DNA of 64,000 nucleotides from Cryptomeria japonica (Eukaryota > Streptophyta > Pinopsida > Cupressales > Cupressaceae). Position 1 is the stretch's first letter; each line of letters begins with the position of its first letter. Where the stretch lies: NCBI RefSeq assembly GCF_030272615.1, contig NC_081406.1, forward strand, positions 142,321,299-142,385,298. Direction: 5' to 3'. This document shows, piece by piece, positions 46,398-57,326 of the stretch. The position numbers and the translations under genes were made by a program. The notes beneath the pieces are model-generated. The model was given only the letters and a program-made list of their open reading frames with translations, was not told where the DNA came from and did no database searches.

Positions 46398-47854
46398 ATC
46401 TTAGTCTTGGTAGATTCCCCCACCATAACCGGACATATGGGGATTCTCCATAAGGGCATTAGGGTTCTTCAATTTGATTGAGTCTTGAGATCCCAAACCA
46501 TCTGACCCATTAGAAGCAAAAACAGTTTCAGAGACCTCAGACATCCCACTATCCAACAATTGATCTTCTCCACTATCTAGCACAACCTTAATTTCTCCTT
46601 CTTCAATAATTTTTACCTCTCGATTACCGTCTTGATCAAGATTTGGAAGATGAATCAAACCTTGAGGAAGGGTAGAGTAGTCATCACTAGTAGGGCCAAC
46701 TCTCTCAACCCTCTGTTCATCTGATAGGTTCATTTGAGTATTAGTGTGTATTGGTTTGTCTATATAAGGGACCTGCTCATACACGACAAAGTTTTCCAAC
46801 TTACCCTCAACAAGACTATTAGAGGTCGGAGCCGAATTCTCCTTATTCTGCTACATCTCCCCTTGAGAGATACCCTCACCTTTATTGTGTTTCTCCCTCT
46901 AGATATGTTTATGAGACCCTTTGCTATTAGGTAGATTCCTTTGAATGCTAGGACAACCCCTGGCCTAGTGTCCCACTTTTTTGCAATGGAAGAAAACAAA
47001 GGGTAAGGATTCATACTCAATAGCTTGCAACCATTTCCCCAGCTTAGAGAGAAAATCAACCGATGATGGTAGATCAGTGTTATAGTAGACATTTACATAG
47101 ATCTTGGCATACACCAACCTTTTTCTAGCTACAGTCATTGAATCTATAGCAAGAAGGTCACCAAAGGAACTAACAATGCCCTTGAAGACATCTTAAAACC
47201 AAAAGTCCATCGGCAAACCAAGTAGCCTAACCCAAATAGGTGCTGAGTCAAAGGAGCCATTTAACTCGTAACTAGGAAACCATTTCCTTAAGGAAAGAGA
47301 AGATATCCCAACCATCCAAGGACCTCCACATAGAACACCTTCTAAATCTTCCAAACACGAGAAGTTGAAGGCAAAAAACCCTTTACGCATCACAAAGATT
47401 TCCACTTGACCTTTCAATAGCCATTTGTTTTTGGTGAAGTCTCTCACCAGGTCAATGCTAGGTCTTGGACAAACAAATTTTCCAACTAAGGTGAATTCCA
47501 TTAAAGATATATTATGATCAATGACAACGTCAGGAATGGAAATAGAAAACTTACCCACCGCATTGTCAGATAAGTCTGAAACACTAGGAAAGGAAGATTT
47601 TTCAGTGGTTTTCGAACCAAGTATTCTAACCCTCGATCCAACTATTCTGGCCCAGGATCTCAAGGGATCCTTTTGAACAACATTTTTTTCCTACTCACGT
47701 CCCTCTTTCGATATTCCCTCCTGATTCAAGACTCCTTCATGTGATCCCCCTTTAACTCCAGGACAAAAAGGAGGGTCCCCAAATGGGTCCCCTTCCCTTT
47801 TGCTATCTCCATCCACATGCGCATCAATGTTTTTTTTAGATTCCTTATGCCCAT
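46398..47854 (-). pseudogene. LINE ORF1, DUF4283 and zinc knuckle
   Basis: ORF1 encodes the RNA-binding chaperone of plant L1 elements. The minus-strand frame has WARIVGSRVRI, then the DUF4283 body (LVGKFVCPRPSIDLVRDF, EIFVMRKGFFAFNFS, CGGPWMVGISSLSLRKW, IWVRLLGLPMDFW), a stop at 47193, then KLGKWLQAIEYESLPF and a damaged knuckle HCKKVGH-ARGC with a TAG inside and its first Cys lost. An acidic tail (EIKVVLDSGEDQLL) reaches 46398. ORF2 starts ~250 bp downstream. The true start is uncertain but lies right of 47663. Confidence 0.88.
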
Positions 47855-47863
47855 GCAAAAAAA

Positions 47864-48038
47864 GCTCTGATTAGAAAAGGAAAAACTATAAAGCTAGTAG
47901 TAGAAAGAATCGAGACAAGCGGAAATGTTTACTACATAAAGGATAGAAGTGAAAATGCATCTTATTTGAATCAAAGTAATGAATGTTGGTTATGGCACAA
48001 GAGAATGGGACATGTTAACTTTGACAACTTGATACAAA
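47864..48038 (+). pseudogene. pol: Copia C pol fragment, GAG_pre-integrase
   Basis: Coding resumes after the LINE with KGKTIKLVVERIETSGNVYY and NECWLWHKRMGHVNFDNL, the GAG_pre-integrase motif with its His pair (HKRMGH). It stops at the solo LTR inserted at 48044 and continues at 49174. Confidence 0.88.
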
Positions 48039-48043
48039 TCAAT

Positions 48044-49168
48044 TGTTGGCTTGATGATGATTGTAATGTATTCATCACTTGTTGTCATTGATGAAACACT
48101 CTCTCACACACATATGATTACATTGACTACCGATGTAACTTCATTGGTTTACAGTATTAACCGGTATGTTTGAGGTTCATCTCTAACCATTACTCTGTGT
48201 CAACCGATATGTGCATAAGAGATAACCTATGGTTACATTAAGTCAACATCAAAATGAAGATGAAGATGAAGATGGAGATCAAGTGGAAGATTCCAAGACA
48301 ATGGTTCACATGTTTTGTTCCAACCAGTATTGACTATTCTAACCAATATCTATTTTTGTGATGAGTTACCAACATCATTTTCTTGGCGGTCATTTTTGTG
48401 ATGAGTTATGTTTACTTGTCTAGATACACTACACCTAGGAAATTGTGTTTTGATTTCCTAAGGCTGACATAAGATTTAAATGTCTATTTAAAGATATCTT
48501 ATTGAATCATTTAAAACTGATAACTGATATAGAAGAGGAGATTATGCTAATACTGATATGCATAAAAACTGAAAGCTTTTGTTGAAGAGCGATAAGTGTT
48601 AAGATGAAGAGCAGTGTTGAATGTACTTAGAATGATCTGATCAAGCAAGTATTGTACTACTCAGAACATATCAAATCACTCTTGTTGTTTTCTAATCATT
48701 ACAACAGAATCAAATCCCCTAACCGGGTAATCTCTAACAAGCTTCATTGTACAAATCCTCTAAAAGGGTGATCCATTAGTTTGGATTCTCAAATCCTCCA
48801 ACGAGGTTACTCCTAACAGGGTAGTACTCTTAACAGGGTATAAGCTTCTAATCAAGCTTGGGATCTCTAACAAGATTCACTCCTAGCAGAGCTCTTTGTA
48901 AGACCTCAACCGATCAGTTATCTATTACGACAAATAGTTAACTTGTGAGTTCCATCTCACCATGGTTTTTACCTATTTGGGTTTTCCACGTATAAACACT
49001 TGTGTTAAGGTGGATGTGTTACTTTTTGTGGATGTTGTTATTTCTTTTTGGATAGCATGTATTTTGTTTAAATGCTTGGTTAAGTTCATCTACCGGTTAG
49101 TGTTTGAAGTAGTGTTTATTTTGGTGTCACTGATTCACCCCCCCTCTTAGTGATTTTCAAGTCCATCA
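48044..49168 (+). mobile_element. Solo LTR, copia family D
   Basis: The LTR runs TGTTGGCTTGATGATG to ...TTTCAAGTCCATCA, with the exact TSD tcaat (48039-48043 and 49169-49173). It interrupts the pre-integrase/integrase frame of copia C. It matches the LTR of fragment D (61440-60551, minus) and carries the same gtttttacctatttggg/ttccacgta block and C-tract. Confidence 0.93.
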
Positions 49169-49173
49169 TCAAT

Positions 49174-50050
49174 AAATATAAAGTAGTGAGAGATTTACCA
49201 AGGATTATCAAACCTATTGACATTGTGTGCATGGAATGTCAATTAGGAAAGCAAACAAGCAAAAGTTTCAAGAACAACAAGTATTCTACATCACACCTGT
49301 TAGAGATTATTCACACAGACTTATGTGGAGCTACAAGGACATGCATAATCAATGGTGAAAGGTATTTCATGCTACTCATATATGATTTCTCTAGGATGAC
49401 ATGAGTTACATTTTTGAGGGAAAAATTTGAAGCTTTTGAAAGGTTTAGAGTTTTCAAGTCAATGGTAGAGAATCAGGTTGATGATAGAATCAAGTATTTG
49501 AGATCTAATAGAGGTAGAGAATTTAATTTAAATGAGTTTGACATTTTTTGTGAGAGATATGGGATTAGGAGACATCTTTTTTCTTCGAGAACCCCTTAGT
49601 AGAATGGTGTGGTAGAAGGAAGAACATAACTGTTATTGAATTGGATATAACTATGATGAGAAATGCTAACTTGGATAATATTTATGGAAATAAGCTATGC
49701 ATACTGGTGTTTATATTCTTAACATAGTTTAGATAAGGATAAATCATACAAAAACACTTTATGAGTTATGGAATGGAAGACCACCTATTGTGAAGTACTT
49801 CAAAATCTTTGGAAGAAAGAGTTATATTAGAAGAGATGAGAATGATCTTTGAAAGTTTGATACCAGAGAAAATGAAGGGATATTATTTGGATATGGAATG
49901 AACAACAAGGTTTATCGACCTTGCAACAAGAGATTGAACAAGATAGAGGAGAGTACAAATGTGAAAGTATGTGAAGTGTGGGATCAAATTTTCTCAGGAC
50001 CCGTTTAAGAAGCTGAATTTGAAATCATACCTACTGCTGTAGAAGAAAAT
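49174..50050 (+). pseudogene. pol: Copia C integrase
   Basis: CMECQLGKQTSKSF supplies the Cys pair of the zinc motif. LEIIHTDLCG and LLIYDFSRM hold the two Asp positions and YLRSNRGREF the Glu. Stops are at 49402 (TGA where Trp is normal) and 49597 (TAG in SRTP-QNG where Gln is normal). A frameshift follows near 49610. The C-terminal part (KYFKIFGRKSYIRRDEND) is readable in another frame to about 49860. Confidence 0.88.
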
Positions 50051-50653
50051 ATCCCTCCAAAAGGAAGTAATGATGAGAAAATAGATGAAGAAAAAGAAGG
50101 CAGAGAAGAAGTAGAACAAGTGATCAAGACCCCAAAGTATGTGCAAAAGAATCATTCAAAAGATCAGATAATTGGAGACAAAACTAAAGGAGTTCAGATG
50201 AGAAGAAGCATTATAGAGGTAAATGGGAAAACTAATTTCTATTTTCTTTCACTAATTGAACAAAAGTCCTATGAGGAAACAAGTAAAGAGGTAAGTTGGG
50301 TTAAAGCTATAGAATAAGAACTGAATTAGATACAAAAGAATCAAGCTTGGGAATTGGTACTTAGATTGGTGGATAAGAATGTGATAGGAACAAAGAGGGT
50401 GTTCCAAAACAAACTTAATGAACATGGACAAGTCTCAAGGGACAAGGAAAGACTAGTATGTAAAGGCTGTTCTCAGGTAGATGGTATTGATTTTGAAGAA
50501 AATTTTGCCCTTATTGCTAGGATGGAAGCTATCAGAATGTTTCTTACATTTTCTACCTACAAAAACTTTAGAGTGTATTAGATGGATGTTAAGTCAACAT
50601 TTATTAATGGAGAGTTGGAAGAAGAAGTGTACATTGAAAAAATGAATGGATTC
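50051..50653 (+). pseudogene. pol: Copia C reverse transcriptase, N-terminal part
   Basis: An acidic linker precedes KTPKYVQKNHSKDQIIGD (50129), then VSWVKAIE, QAWELVLR, KNVIGTKRVFQNKLNEHG, LVCKGCSQVDGIDFEENF, and MDVKSTFINGELEEEVYIE. Stops include 50315 (TAA) and 50579 (TAG in VY-MDVK where Gln is normal). Coding is cut at 50653 by the gypsy solo LTR and resumes at 52133 with KLSENMDMVCRLKKEL, which gives a continuous frame when the LTR and one TSD copy are removed. Confidence 0.9.
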
Positions 50654-52127
50654 TGTAGACGTATAAAAATGACCACATTCCTAAATGAATATTTTATGTT
50701 CATTTCTCTATTTAATTAAATCCAATTTAATTAAATTATCCACATTCTTCTATTTTATTGAATAAATTATTCAATTTATTTAAATAAAATTCACTATATC
50801 CATTTTAATGAATAAATCATTTTATTCAATTAAATCCCTTCTATCCACTTTTAATTAAATTCAAATTTAATTAAATAGTTATCCTAAATTGAATAAATCC
50901 AATTTATTTAATTTCTCCAAATTGCAACCAAATTGAATTAAATTAATTCAATTAAATTCTATTATCCCTCCATCCACTTGCAAAATCCCAAACCCCTTCC
51001 TAATCCCTTCTAGAATCTTCTAAACGCTTCTAATTAACCTAACCCTCCTCTAAACTTTGTCACATCCCTAAGCAAAGGGAGGTCACTTCTCAAATAGCCC
51101 AAAGTCTTGGATAACCATTAAAGGTTTTCAACCTTCAACCACCAAAACCCTTAAAGTCTTTGAAAACCATTGAAGGCTTCCAACCTTCAACCACTTAATC
51201 CCCAAAGTCTCCAATAACCATTAATGGTTAATTCAAACTCTCCCACATGGTTAAAACATTTGTTTTGACTCAACCTCTACCCAACCCAAAGGTCTCATCA
51301 GGCCATTAATGCTTTGACCATGATTATCTCTTAATCATTTGCACAAAGGTTTATCCTTGGATTAAATCTTAATCCATTGGGTAAACCTAATTTAAACTTG
51401 ACCCTTAGCCTTTAGATAACCATGAGGTCTTCTCAGGCCTTTAATACCTCCAACCTCTTCTCTCAACCCAATCCTGTGTTGACACTTGTCACTATTTTAT
51501 TGGTGCCAATTGTGCACATGGATCCCCAACTTTCAAACTTGGCCCTTGATTAAACCATTCAATCTTGACCATCCATTGCCCTGTTTGTGCTATAAATAGA
51601 GTTCTCATTCCTCCATTCTTAACAATCATCTTTCAAATTTGTAGCATCACACTTATGCTCAAATTCTTTCAAGCTTTCATTTCATATATGCTCATCATTT
51701 AGCCTCTTTTAGATCAGGAATTAGACTAATATGCATGTTTAGAATAATTTCTTTATCATTTTAGTTCAATCATAGACTAAATATAGTATGCTAGGATAGT
51801 TTGTTTACTAACCTTGTCATCTTATAGTTAGTTTATTGCATTTTTAGCATCATACATAGCTTACAACACATCTCATACTAAAATCAATCAAAAGCATCTC
51901 TCGTTCTCATATTTGCCATCCCTGAACCATTTTGCTCAGTGATTTGAGAGCAAAAATGTTGGTTTGAGGGACATTGTGAGATAGAGAACCATGGGACCCT
52001 CCTTGGGAAGCTGAGTAACACTACGTTACTCCATAGCTTGCATCAAGAAGTCCTGTGTGTGTGTGTGGACTAGTATTAGTAATATTTTCACATATTTAGT
52101 TTTATTCGCCCACTTTTCCCGCATACA
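50654..52127 (+). mobile_element. Solo LTR, gypsy-type
   Basis: The LTR runs TGTAGACGTATAAAAATG to ...CCCGCATACA with the exact TSD gattc (50649-50653 and 52128-52132). It contains a TATA box (tataaatag, 51591-51599), AT-rich (aattaaat)-type stretches at 50710-50960, and a 51-bp tandem repeat. No internal element sequence is left. Confidence 0.92.
51098..51240 (+). repeat. Tandem repeat in solo LTR, ~51-bp unit, nearly three copies
   Basis: Copies start near 51098, 51148 and 51199, each cccaaagtct-like, then ataaccatt(a/g)aaggt, then ttcaaccttcaaccac. The third copy is partial. Confidence 0.85.
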
Positions 52128-52132
52128 GATTC

Positions 52133-53280
52133 AAATTATCAGAAAATATGGATATGGTTTGCAGGTTAAAGAAGGAATTGTAGGGACTTAAACATGCACC
52201 TAGAGCATGGTATGCAAGACTAGACAAGCATTTGTTGCAATAAAATTTCAGGAAAGGTACTGCTGACAACAATCTTTACTTTAAGGTTAAAGGTATTAAG
52301 TTGTTGATTGTTGTTGTCTATGTTGATCATATTATTTTTGGAGGAAGCAATGGTTTGTGCAAAGAATTTGCTAAAAAAATGCATAAAGAATTTGAGATGT
52401 CTATGTTTGGTGAAATAAATTTCTTTCTTGGGCTTCAAGTCACTTAGTTGGATGATAAATTTTTTATTTCTCAAAAAAAGTATGTTAAAGAGATGTTGAA
52501 GAAATTTGATATGGAAAATTGTAAACTTGTTTCTACTCCTTTAGCTATTGGATGCAAGTTAAGGAAAGATGATGCACCTTCAGATATTGATCAGAAGAAG
52601 TATAGATCTATGATTGGAGGACTATTTTATCTTACTACCTCTAGACCATATATTATGCAAGATATATTTTTTATTGCAAGATTTCAATCTAATCCAAAGC
52701 AGACTCATCATCAAGCAATGAAAAGGATTTTCAAATATTTGAAAGGAACTCAAGGTTTGGGCCCATGGTACAAAAGAGATGGTGATTTCATGTTGAAGGC
52801 ATATACTAATGCTAATTGGCCTAGAAGTATTTATGATAGGAAGAGTACAAGTGGTGGAGCATTTTTTTTGGGAGATAGACTGGTTTCATGGACAAGTAAC
52901 AAACAAGAATACGTATCATTGTCTACTGTTGAAGCTTAATATATTGTAGCAACATCTTGTTGTACTCAAGTTTTATGGATGAAGTAGATTCTTAAGGATA
53001 TCGGAGTTGTATACATGATGAAGCTATTCCTATCATGTGTGATAATATCAGTACTATAAACATTGCAAAGAATCTAGTTATGCATTCAATGAATAAACAC
53101 ATTTCAATCCATTATCATTTCTTTAGAGAGAAGGTTGTTGAAAATAAAGTCAAACTAGAATACATTTCTACATTAGAGAAGATAGCAGATATTTTTACAA
53201 AGGCTTTGGTGAAGGATAATTTTGAGTATCTCAAATAGAAGCTAGGGGTCATTACCCCTCCTTTCAAGTAGATATAATTT
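52133..53280 (+). pseudogene. pol: Copia C RT C-terminal part and RNase H
   Basis: RT motifs: LKHAPRAWYARLDKHL, VVYVDHIIFGG (catalytic YVDD changed to YVDH) and MFGEINFFLGLQV. RNase H motifs: YRSMIGGLFYLTTSRPYI, FKYLKGTQGLG, AYTNANWPRS (catalytic Asp of YTDADW changed to Asn), KSTSGGAFFLG, LSTVEA, then after further stops CDNISTIN, HISIHYHFFREKV and KIADIFTKALVKDNFEYLK. Stops at 52237, 52445, 52937 and others. Loss of catalytic residues as well as stops shows long inactivity. The polyprotein ends near 53240-53280. Confidence 0.92.
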
Positions 53281-54246
53281 TGGTACTTGTTATCCTGTCA
53301 TTCATCCCTCATAACAAGAGTAAGTTGCCTTACCAAAATTTTATTTGAGTCTCTATCCTTTCAAAAATTCCTTGGTTCAATCGTTAATTCGCTAGTAAAT
53401 TGTCTCTTAATCTATAGCGTCAAGTTTCAATGGTCGGTTTGAACCTCGTGAACCCCTTGAACCATTTTGAAAAGAGTTCATATTGTTCATCTAGGTACCG
53501 CAGGTTCTATGTTGTCTAAAAAGTTTTTATGCTAACGTTCCCTCAAGTGTTTTTGCAGCAGTTCTATTGCATGGTTGCGTATGACGTGTTATATCCTTTT
53601 CCTCTAGGCTATGAACTGTTTGAACCTAGTTCAAACAGTTCAATGGTGTTCAACATGTTCAATGAAGTTCAAAAGATTGGCGACACTTAACAGAGTTAAT
53701 CTTTTTGAAGAGAATTTTCTTGGCGTAGCATACGCTTTCAACTACTTGAACTCTCATGAAGTCAGTTCAAATTTTTCACGCGTGTTCAAATCAGGTGGGT
53801 CCCATGGACTAAAAGACATGATGGTGCATTTATTGCTAAGTATGATGAAGATTGAACCATATCTCGGGTGACGTCAACTGGCCGATTTTCAAGGCAAGTA
53901 ATCATTTTTGGGAATTGGCGGTTACTCCAAAAATGCTGCCATGCATTCAATGCACACGTGTGATGTCAAATCCCAATGCTCAGCACATTTGAGTTGATGA
54001 TCAGAATTAACGCACTAACTAAGTTCGTATCACTTCTTTTGCTATAAGGTATGAAGTGATTGATTTTTGAAACTTGTTCTTCATTGCTGCAGAGTGTTTG
54101 ATAGAAGGTTTGTTTGCTGGTAGTCGTCTGATTGGTCTCAACTGTGAAGGTGAGTTTTGTTTGCTATCTCCTCTAGTGATTTTTAGCTACTTTTCTCTCT
54201 CATAGTAAAATTTGTTGGGGAAAGTAAGGGTTGTTATTTATGAATT
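53281..54246 (+). other. Linker between pol and extra ORF of copia C
   Basis: No convincing ORF. Many GTTCAA/TTGAAC words occur at 53420-53800, including a 14-bp perfect inverted repeat (53612-53642). A promoter or splice acceptor for the downstream ORF could lie here but none is evident. Confidence 0.6.
53612..53642. repeat. Perfect hairpin, 14-bp arms
   Basis: tgaactgtttgaac, spacer cta, gttcaaacagttca: a perfect inverted repeat of 14 bp with a 3-base loop, in the pol-to-extra-ORF linker of copia C. Confidence 0.95.
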
Positions 54247-57200
54247 ATGAAGTCCACTATCGACCTTCTCGGAAATGTTTTCAATCTTGCTTGCACAGAG
54301 CCCATTGTCAGTGATACAGACCTGAAAGGGGAAAATTTGGAAGTTTTGAAGGAAAGGGTGTTTAAAGGAATTGATGGTTCATTTGGTTTAGAAATTCTAA
54401 GTAGTGGTCTCATAGAAGCGGCAAACTTTCCTCCTTCTATCCCTTGCCCAGAACTAGTTAGGGAGTGCATTGTGAGGTATGATCCTATTTCCGAAACTAT
54501 CAAGAGAGATAATTGTGAAACCCTCGTCATGATTAATAGGGAAGTTATTTCCTCTATTTCAAATTGCCTGATTACCAGTTCTCAAATTTTTCTCCCACCC
54601 AATCAATCACTGAGTTCAATGCAGATAAATCTGGACACCAGAACAATATAGCAAAGCATTGGTTGAAGGTTCCTTAGAGGGGTGGCTCCAGGTTTCCTAA
54701 ATATCCCAACAAAAATCACATGCTTCCCCACATCCATGATGTTATGTTATTGTTGCATCGAGTTAGAGGTTCAGCTGAGGCCTACAACTTTGATGATTGG
54801 ATTTATTGTTATGTGCAACTAGTGTTGGAAGGAAAGCAGTATCTTGACTGGGCAAAGCTTATTGCCGACTCCATGAGGGAATAGCTGAGCATGGCGAAGA
54901 GGTTCAAGCAAAATTTCTTTATATCCTTGTATCTGATATATTGCCTGGCGTGTGTTAAAGAGATAATGGGAATACCTAGGTAGCTCGCTGAGGGAGAGGT
55001 TTCAGTGTATGATTTTTATCCCATGTTGCAAAAAGATAATGCATTGCAAGATTTTAGGAGAGTACATAGTGCTTTCTTGGGAGATTTGTGTTATGAGTTA
55101 AAGAACATGAAAACTAAGAGGATGTCTGAAGATGCCCAAGCATTAGTGAAAAGACATGGTAGTTTCTTTGTTCAGTTTCCTCATTTCTGTTACATAAGAG
55201 TAGGTGGTTTTGAGGAAGAGCCTTTCAAACTTCCTCATTTTTGTTCGGATTGCTTTGTTCTTGCTGAGATTTGTAGGTAGTTGGCTACCGTAATTAAGAA
55301 AGCTCAACCTAGAGATAAATGGGAGGATCATTTTCCTATTCAATTGGGCATTTTATCTTACAGTTCAATGTCAGATGCGTTGAGCATAGGAGCTAACTTG
55401 AAGAATTTCAATTTTCCACTGTATCATGAAAGAAAGGGCTTTGACAATAAAGGTTTCTCACAGAGCCTTGGTTTGATGCTGCACCTTCCAACCCCACACC
55501 TGGAGGATTTTTGGAAAGATTGCGATGATGAGATTGAAGTGTTCAAAAGAGCAAATATGAGGATGGTTCTGGAATAGGTGGTTTAACTGCATGTGAAACT
55601 TGATATAAGTGGGCTCGAAGAGGATTATCTGGAGCTTTTTGAACCTAGATATCTAGACCAAGCTGAACCTGAAACATCCTGCATTAATTGGGACATGGAG
55701 GAAGAGGATGATATACAGCTTCGAACAAAGAGAGTCTTGGAAAGAACTGCAAACTAGGTTAATAAGAAGAGAGCAATGAGATTAGGCATCAAGATTGACC
55801 CTACAAGAGATAGTGAGGTTGTTCTACGTCCCCCAAAACATTTTTCTAACCCCACTTCTATGCTTGTTCATGTAGGTAAAGATAAGAAGCCATCTCACAC
55901 CAAGCACAAGCCTAATCTGGCTCTGGACTTTTCTGCTCCTTGATATACAAGGTCACAGAGTGTTGTGCAGAAGAAAATGGACCAGGTCAAAGACACAGAG
56001 GCAAAAAACAAAATCCTTGATACTCAGATTTTCAAAGTCAAGGACCTTGATAGCGACATTGTCAACACCATGGATTCTCATGCAGTTACTATAGCTATGA
56101 TGCCACCACCTAAAGTGACCGAAGGAATAGATAGTTCAAGTGTAACTCCTAAATGGTTAACCACTTTAGTAAGCAAGAAACAAAGTTTCATTCCAGTGTC
56201 CATCCCAATTCAAGACATGGTGGTTAAATACATGGAGAAGGGTCCCAAACAGAAGAAGTTCAAAACAACTACCAGATTGGATGCTGATGAAAAGACCGAG
56301 AGGTGGAGTGCTGAAATTGCTTCCTATAAGCCCAAAGATGAGAATAAGGAGGTGAATGCAAAGGATTTTGAGGTTACTAAAGTGGACCTCAGGAACATGA
56401 GCAGAGACTCTGACAACCACCTTTTCCAAGTATCGACTAAAAAGATACTCACCAGGTTAGAAAAAGGTGGGCAGGAGAAAAGAGAGTTAAAATGACATAT
56501 CAAGATTCTAGCTCAATTCATTGGTAGCATAGGCTATTTTGAAGCACTTCCCATATCCCATGCTTCAGAAAGATTTGACCCTACTTCACCAGAGAACAAA
56601 AAGCTAATGAATCAAGTTCAGCGAGCCAAGAGAATCACAGGGGCTGTAGAGAAATGGATTGAAGGAGTGATTAGAGATGGTGAAAAATATATCACAAGCT
56701 CCAGGAAGCTATGCAACGAGATGCAAAACCTCACTGCAGAGATTCAGAATCAGATTGTGTTATGGGAAAATGTATTACCCATGCTTACCAAGATAGAAGA
56801 ATATGGAGCCACAAAGTTTTTAGCAGAAAATTCAATTAAGTCAGTAACTGATGAGTGCCAACTTTTCGTATTGAAGAAAACTATAGTTTGGTGGGTAATC
56901 ACATTCAAGTCTGTGATTTTTGATGCTAGGGCCTCTGTTTACGAGCTTCAAGAACTTTAGTGTAGCTTAGTCAATGACAATAAAGTGGTTAATCTAGACC
57001 ATGATTGGCAACTGGGACTTTGCCGACTGAACACACAGGACGCGGTGAAAGCATTTAGGCTACACATGGAGAAAGTTAAGGCCATAGGCAATTTTACTCC
57101 CGAAGATATAACACAAATTGCCCGAATCAAGTCCATGATATTCATCGGTAACGATCAGTTACCTAAGCATGCCAAGAAAATGGTGAAGCACAGGTGGGAC

Positions 57201-57326
57201 AAGGAAGCTGCAAAAGCAAAGATCAATGCCATGAAAAACCCAAGTCAGACTATAATTCAGGAGTTTGCAACCGCCCACAATGCCCAGAAAAGTAGAGGAG
57301 AGGATGACAATGGAGAAGAAGCATAA
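54247..57326 (+). pseudogene. Extra ORF of copia C, ~1,000 codons, unknown function
   Basis: It begins at ATG 54247 (MKSTIDLLGNVF), slips one frame near 54650, then stays in one frame to 57326 despite nine stops (54675, 54882, 54981, 55278, 55575, 55755, 55941, 56493, 56958), all TAG or TGA. Recognisable segments are YNFDDWIYCYVQLVLEG, FFISLYLIYCLACV, VYDFYPMLQKDN, HGSFFVQFPHFCYIRVGG and PFKLPHFCSDCFVL, then a Lys/Asp-rich middle and a helical end (AKRITGAVEKWIEGVIR, FTPEDITQIARIK). Similar VQFP..TYIRVGGF proteins are known from plant retroelement databases as unnamed ORFs. It occupies the env-like position but shows no signal peptide or fusion-type segment. Confidence 0.75.

Larger units (their letters stand above)
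33238..47854 (-). mobile_element. LINE (L1-type) with three ORFs, interrupted by N1
   Basis: A non-LTR retrotransposon on the minus strand inserted in the protease of copia C. The target bases gcaaaaaca (33229-33237) and gcaaaaaaa (47855-47863) flank it. From 5' (right) to 3' (left) it has ORF1 (DUF4283 and zinc knuckle), ORF2 (endonuclease, RT, zf-RVT, RNase H), and a third ORF. Without N1 it is about 7.9 kb. No poly(A) tail is visible at its 3' end. Stops and frameshifts in all ORFs show it is inactive. Confidence 0.9.
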
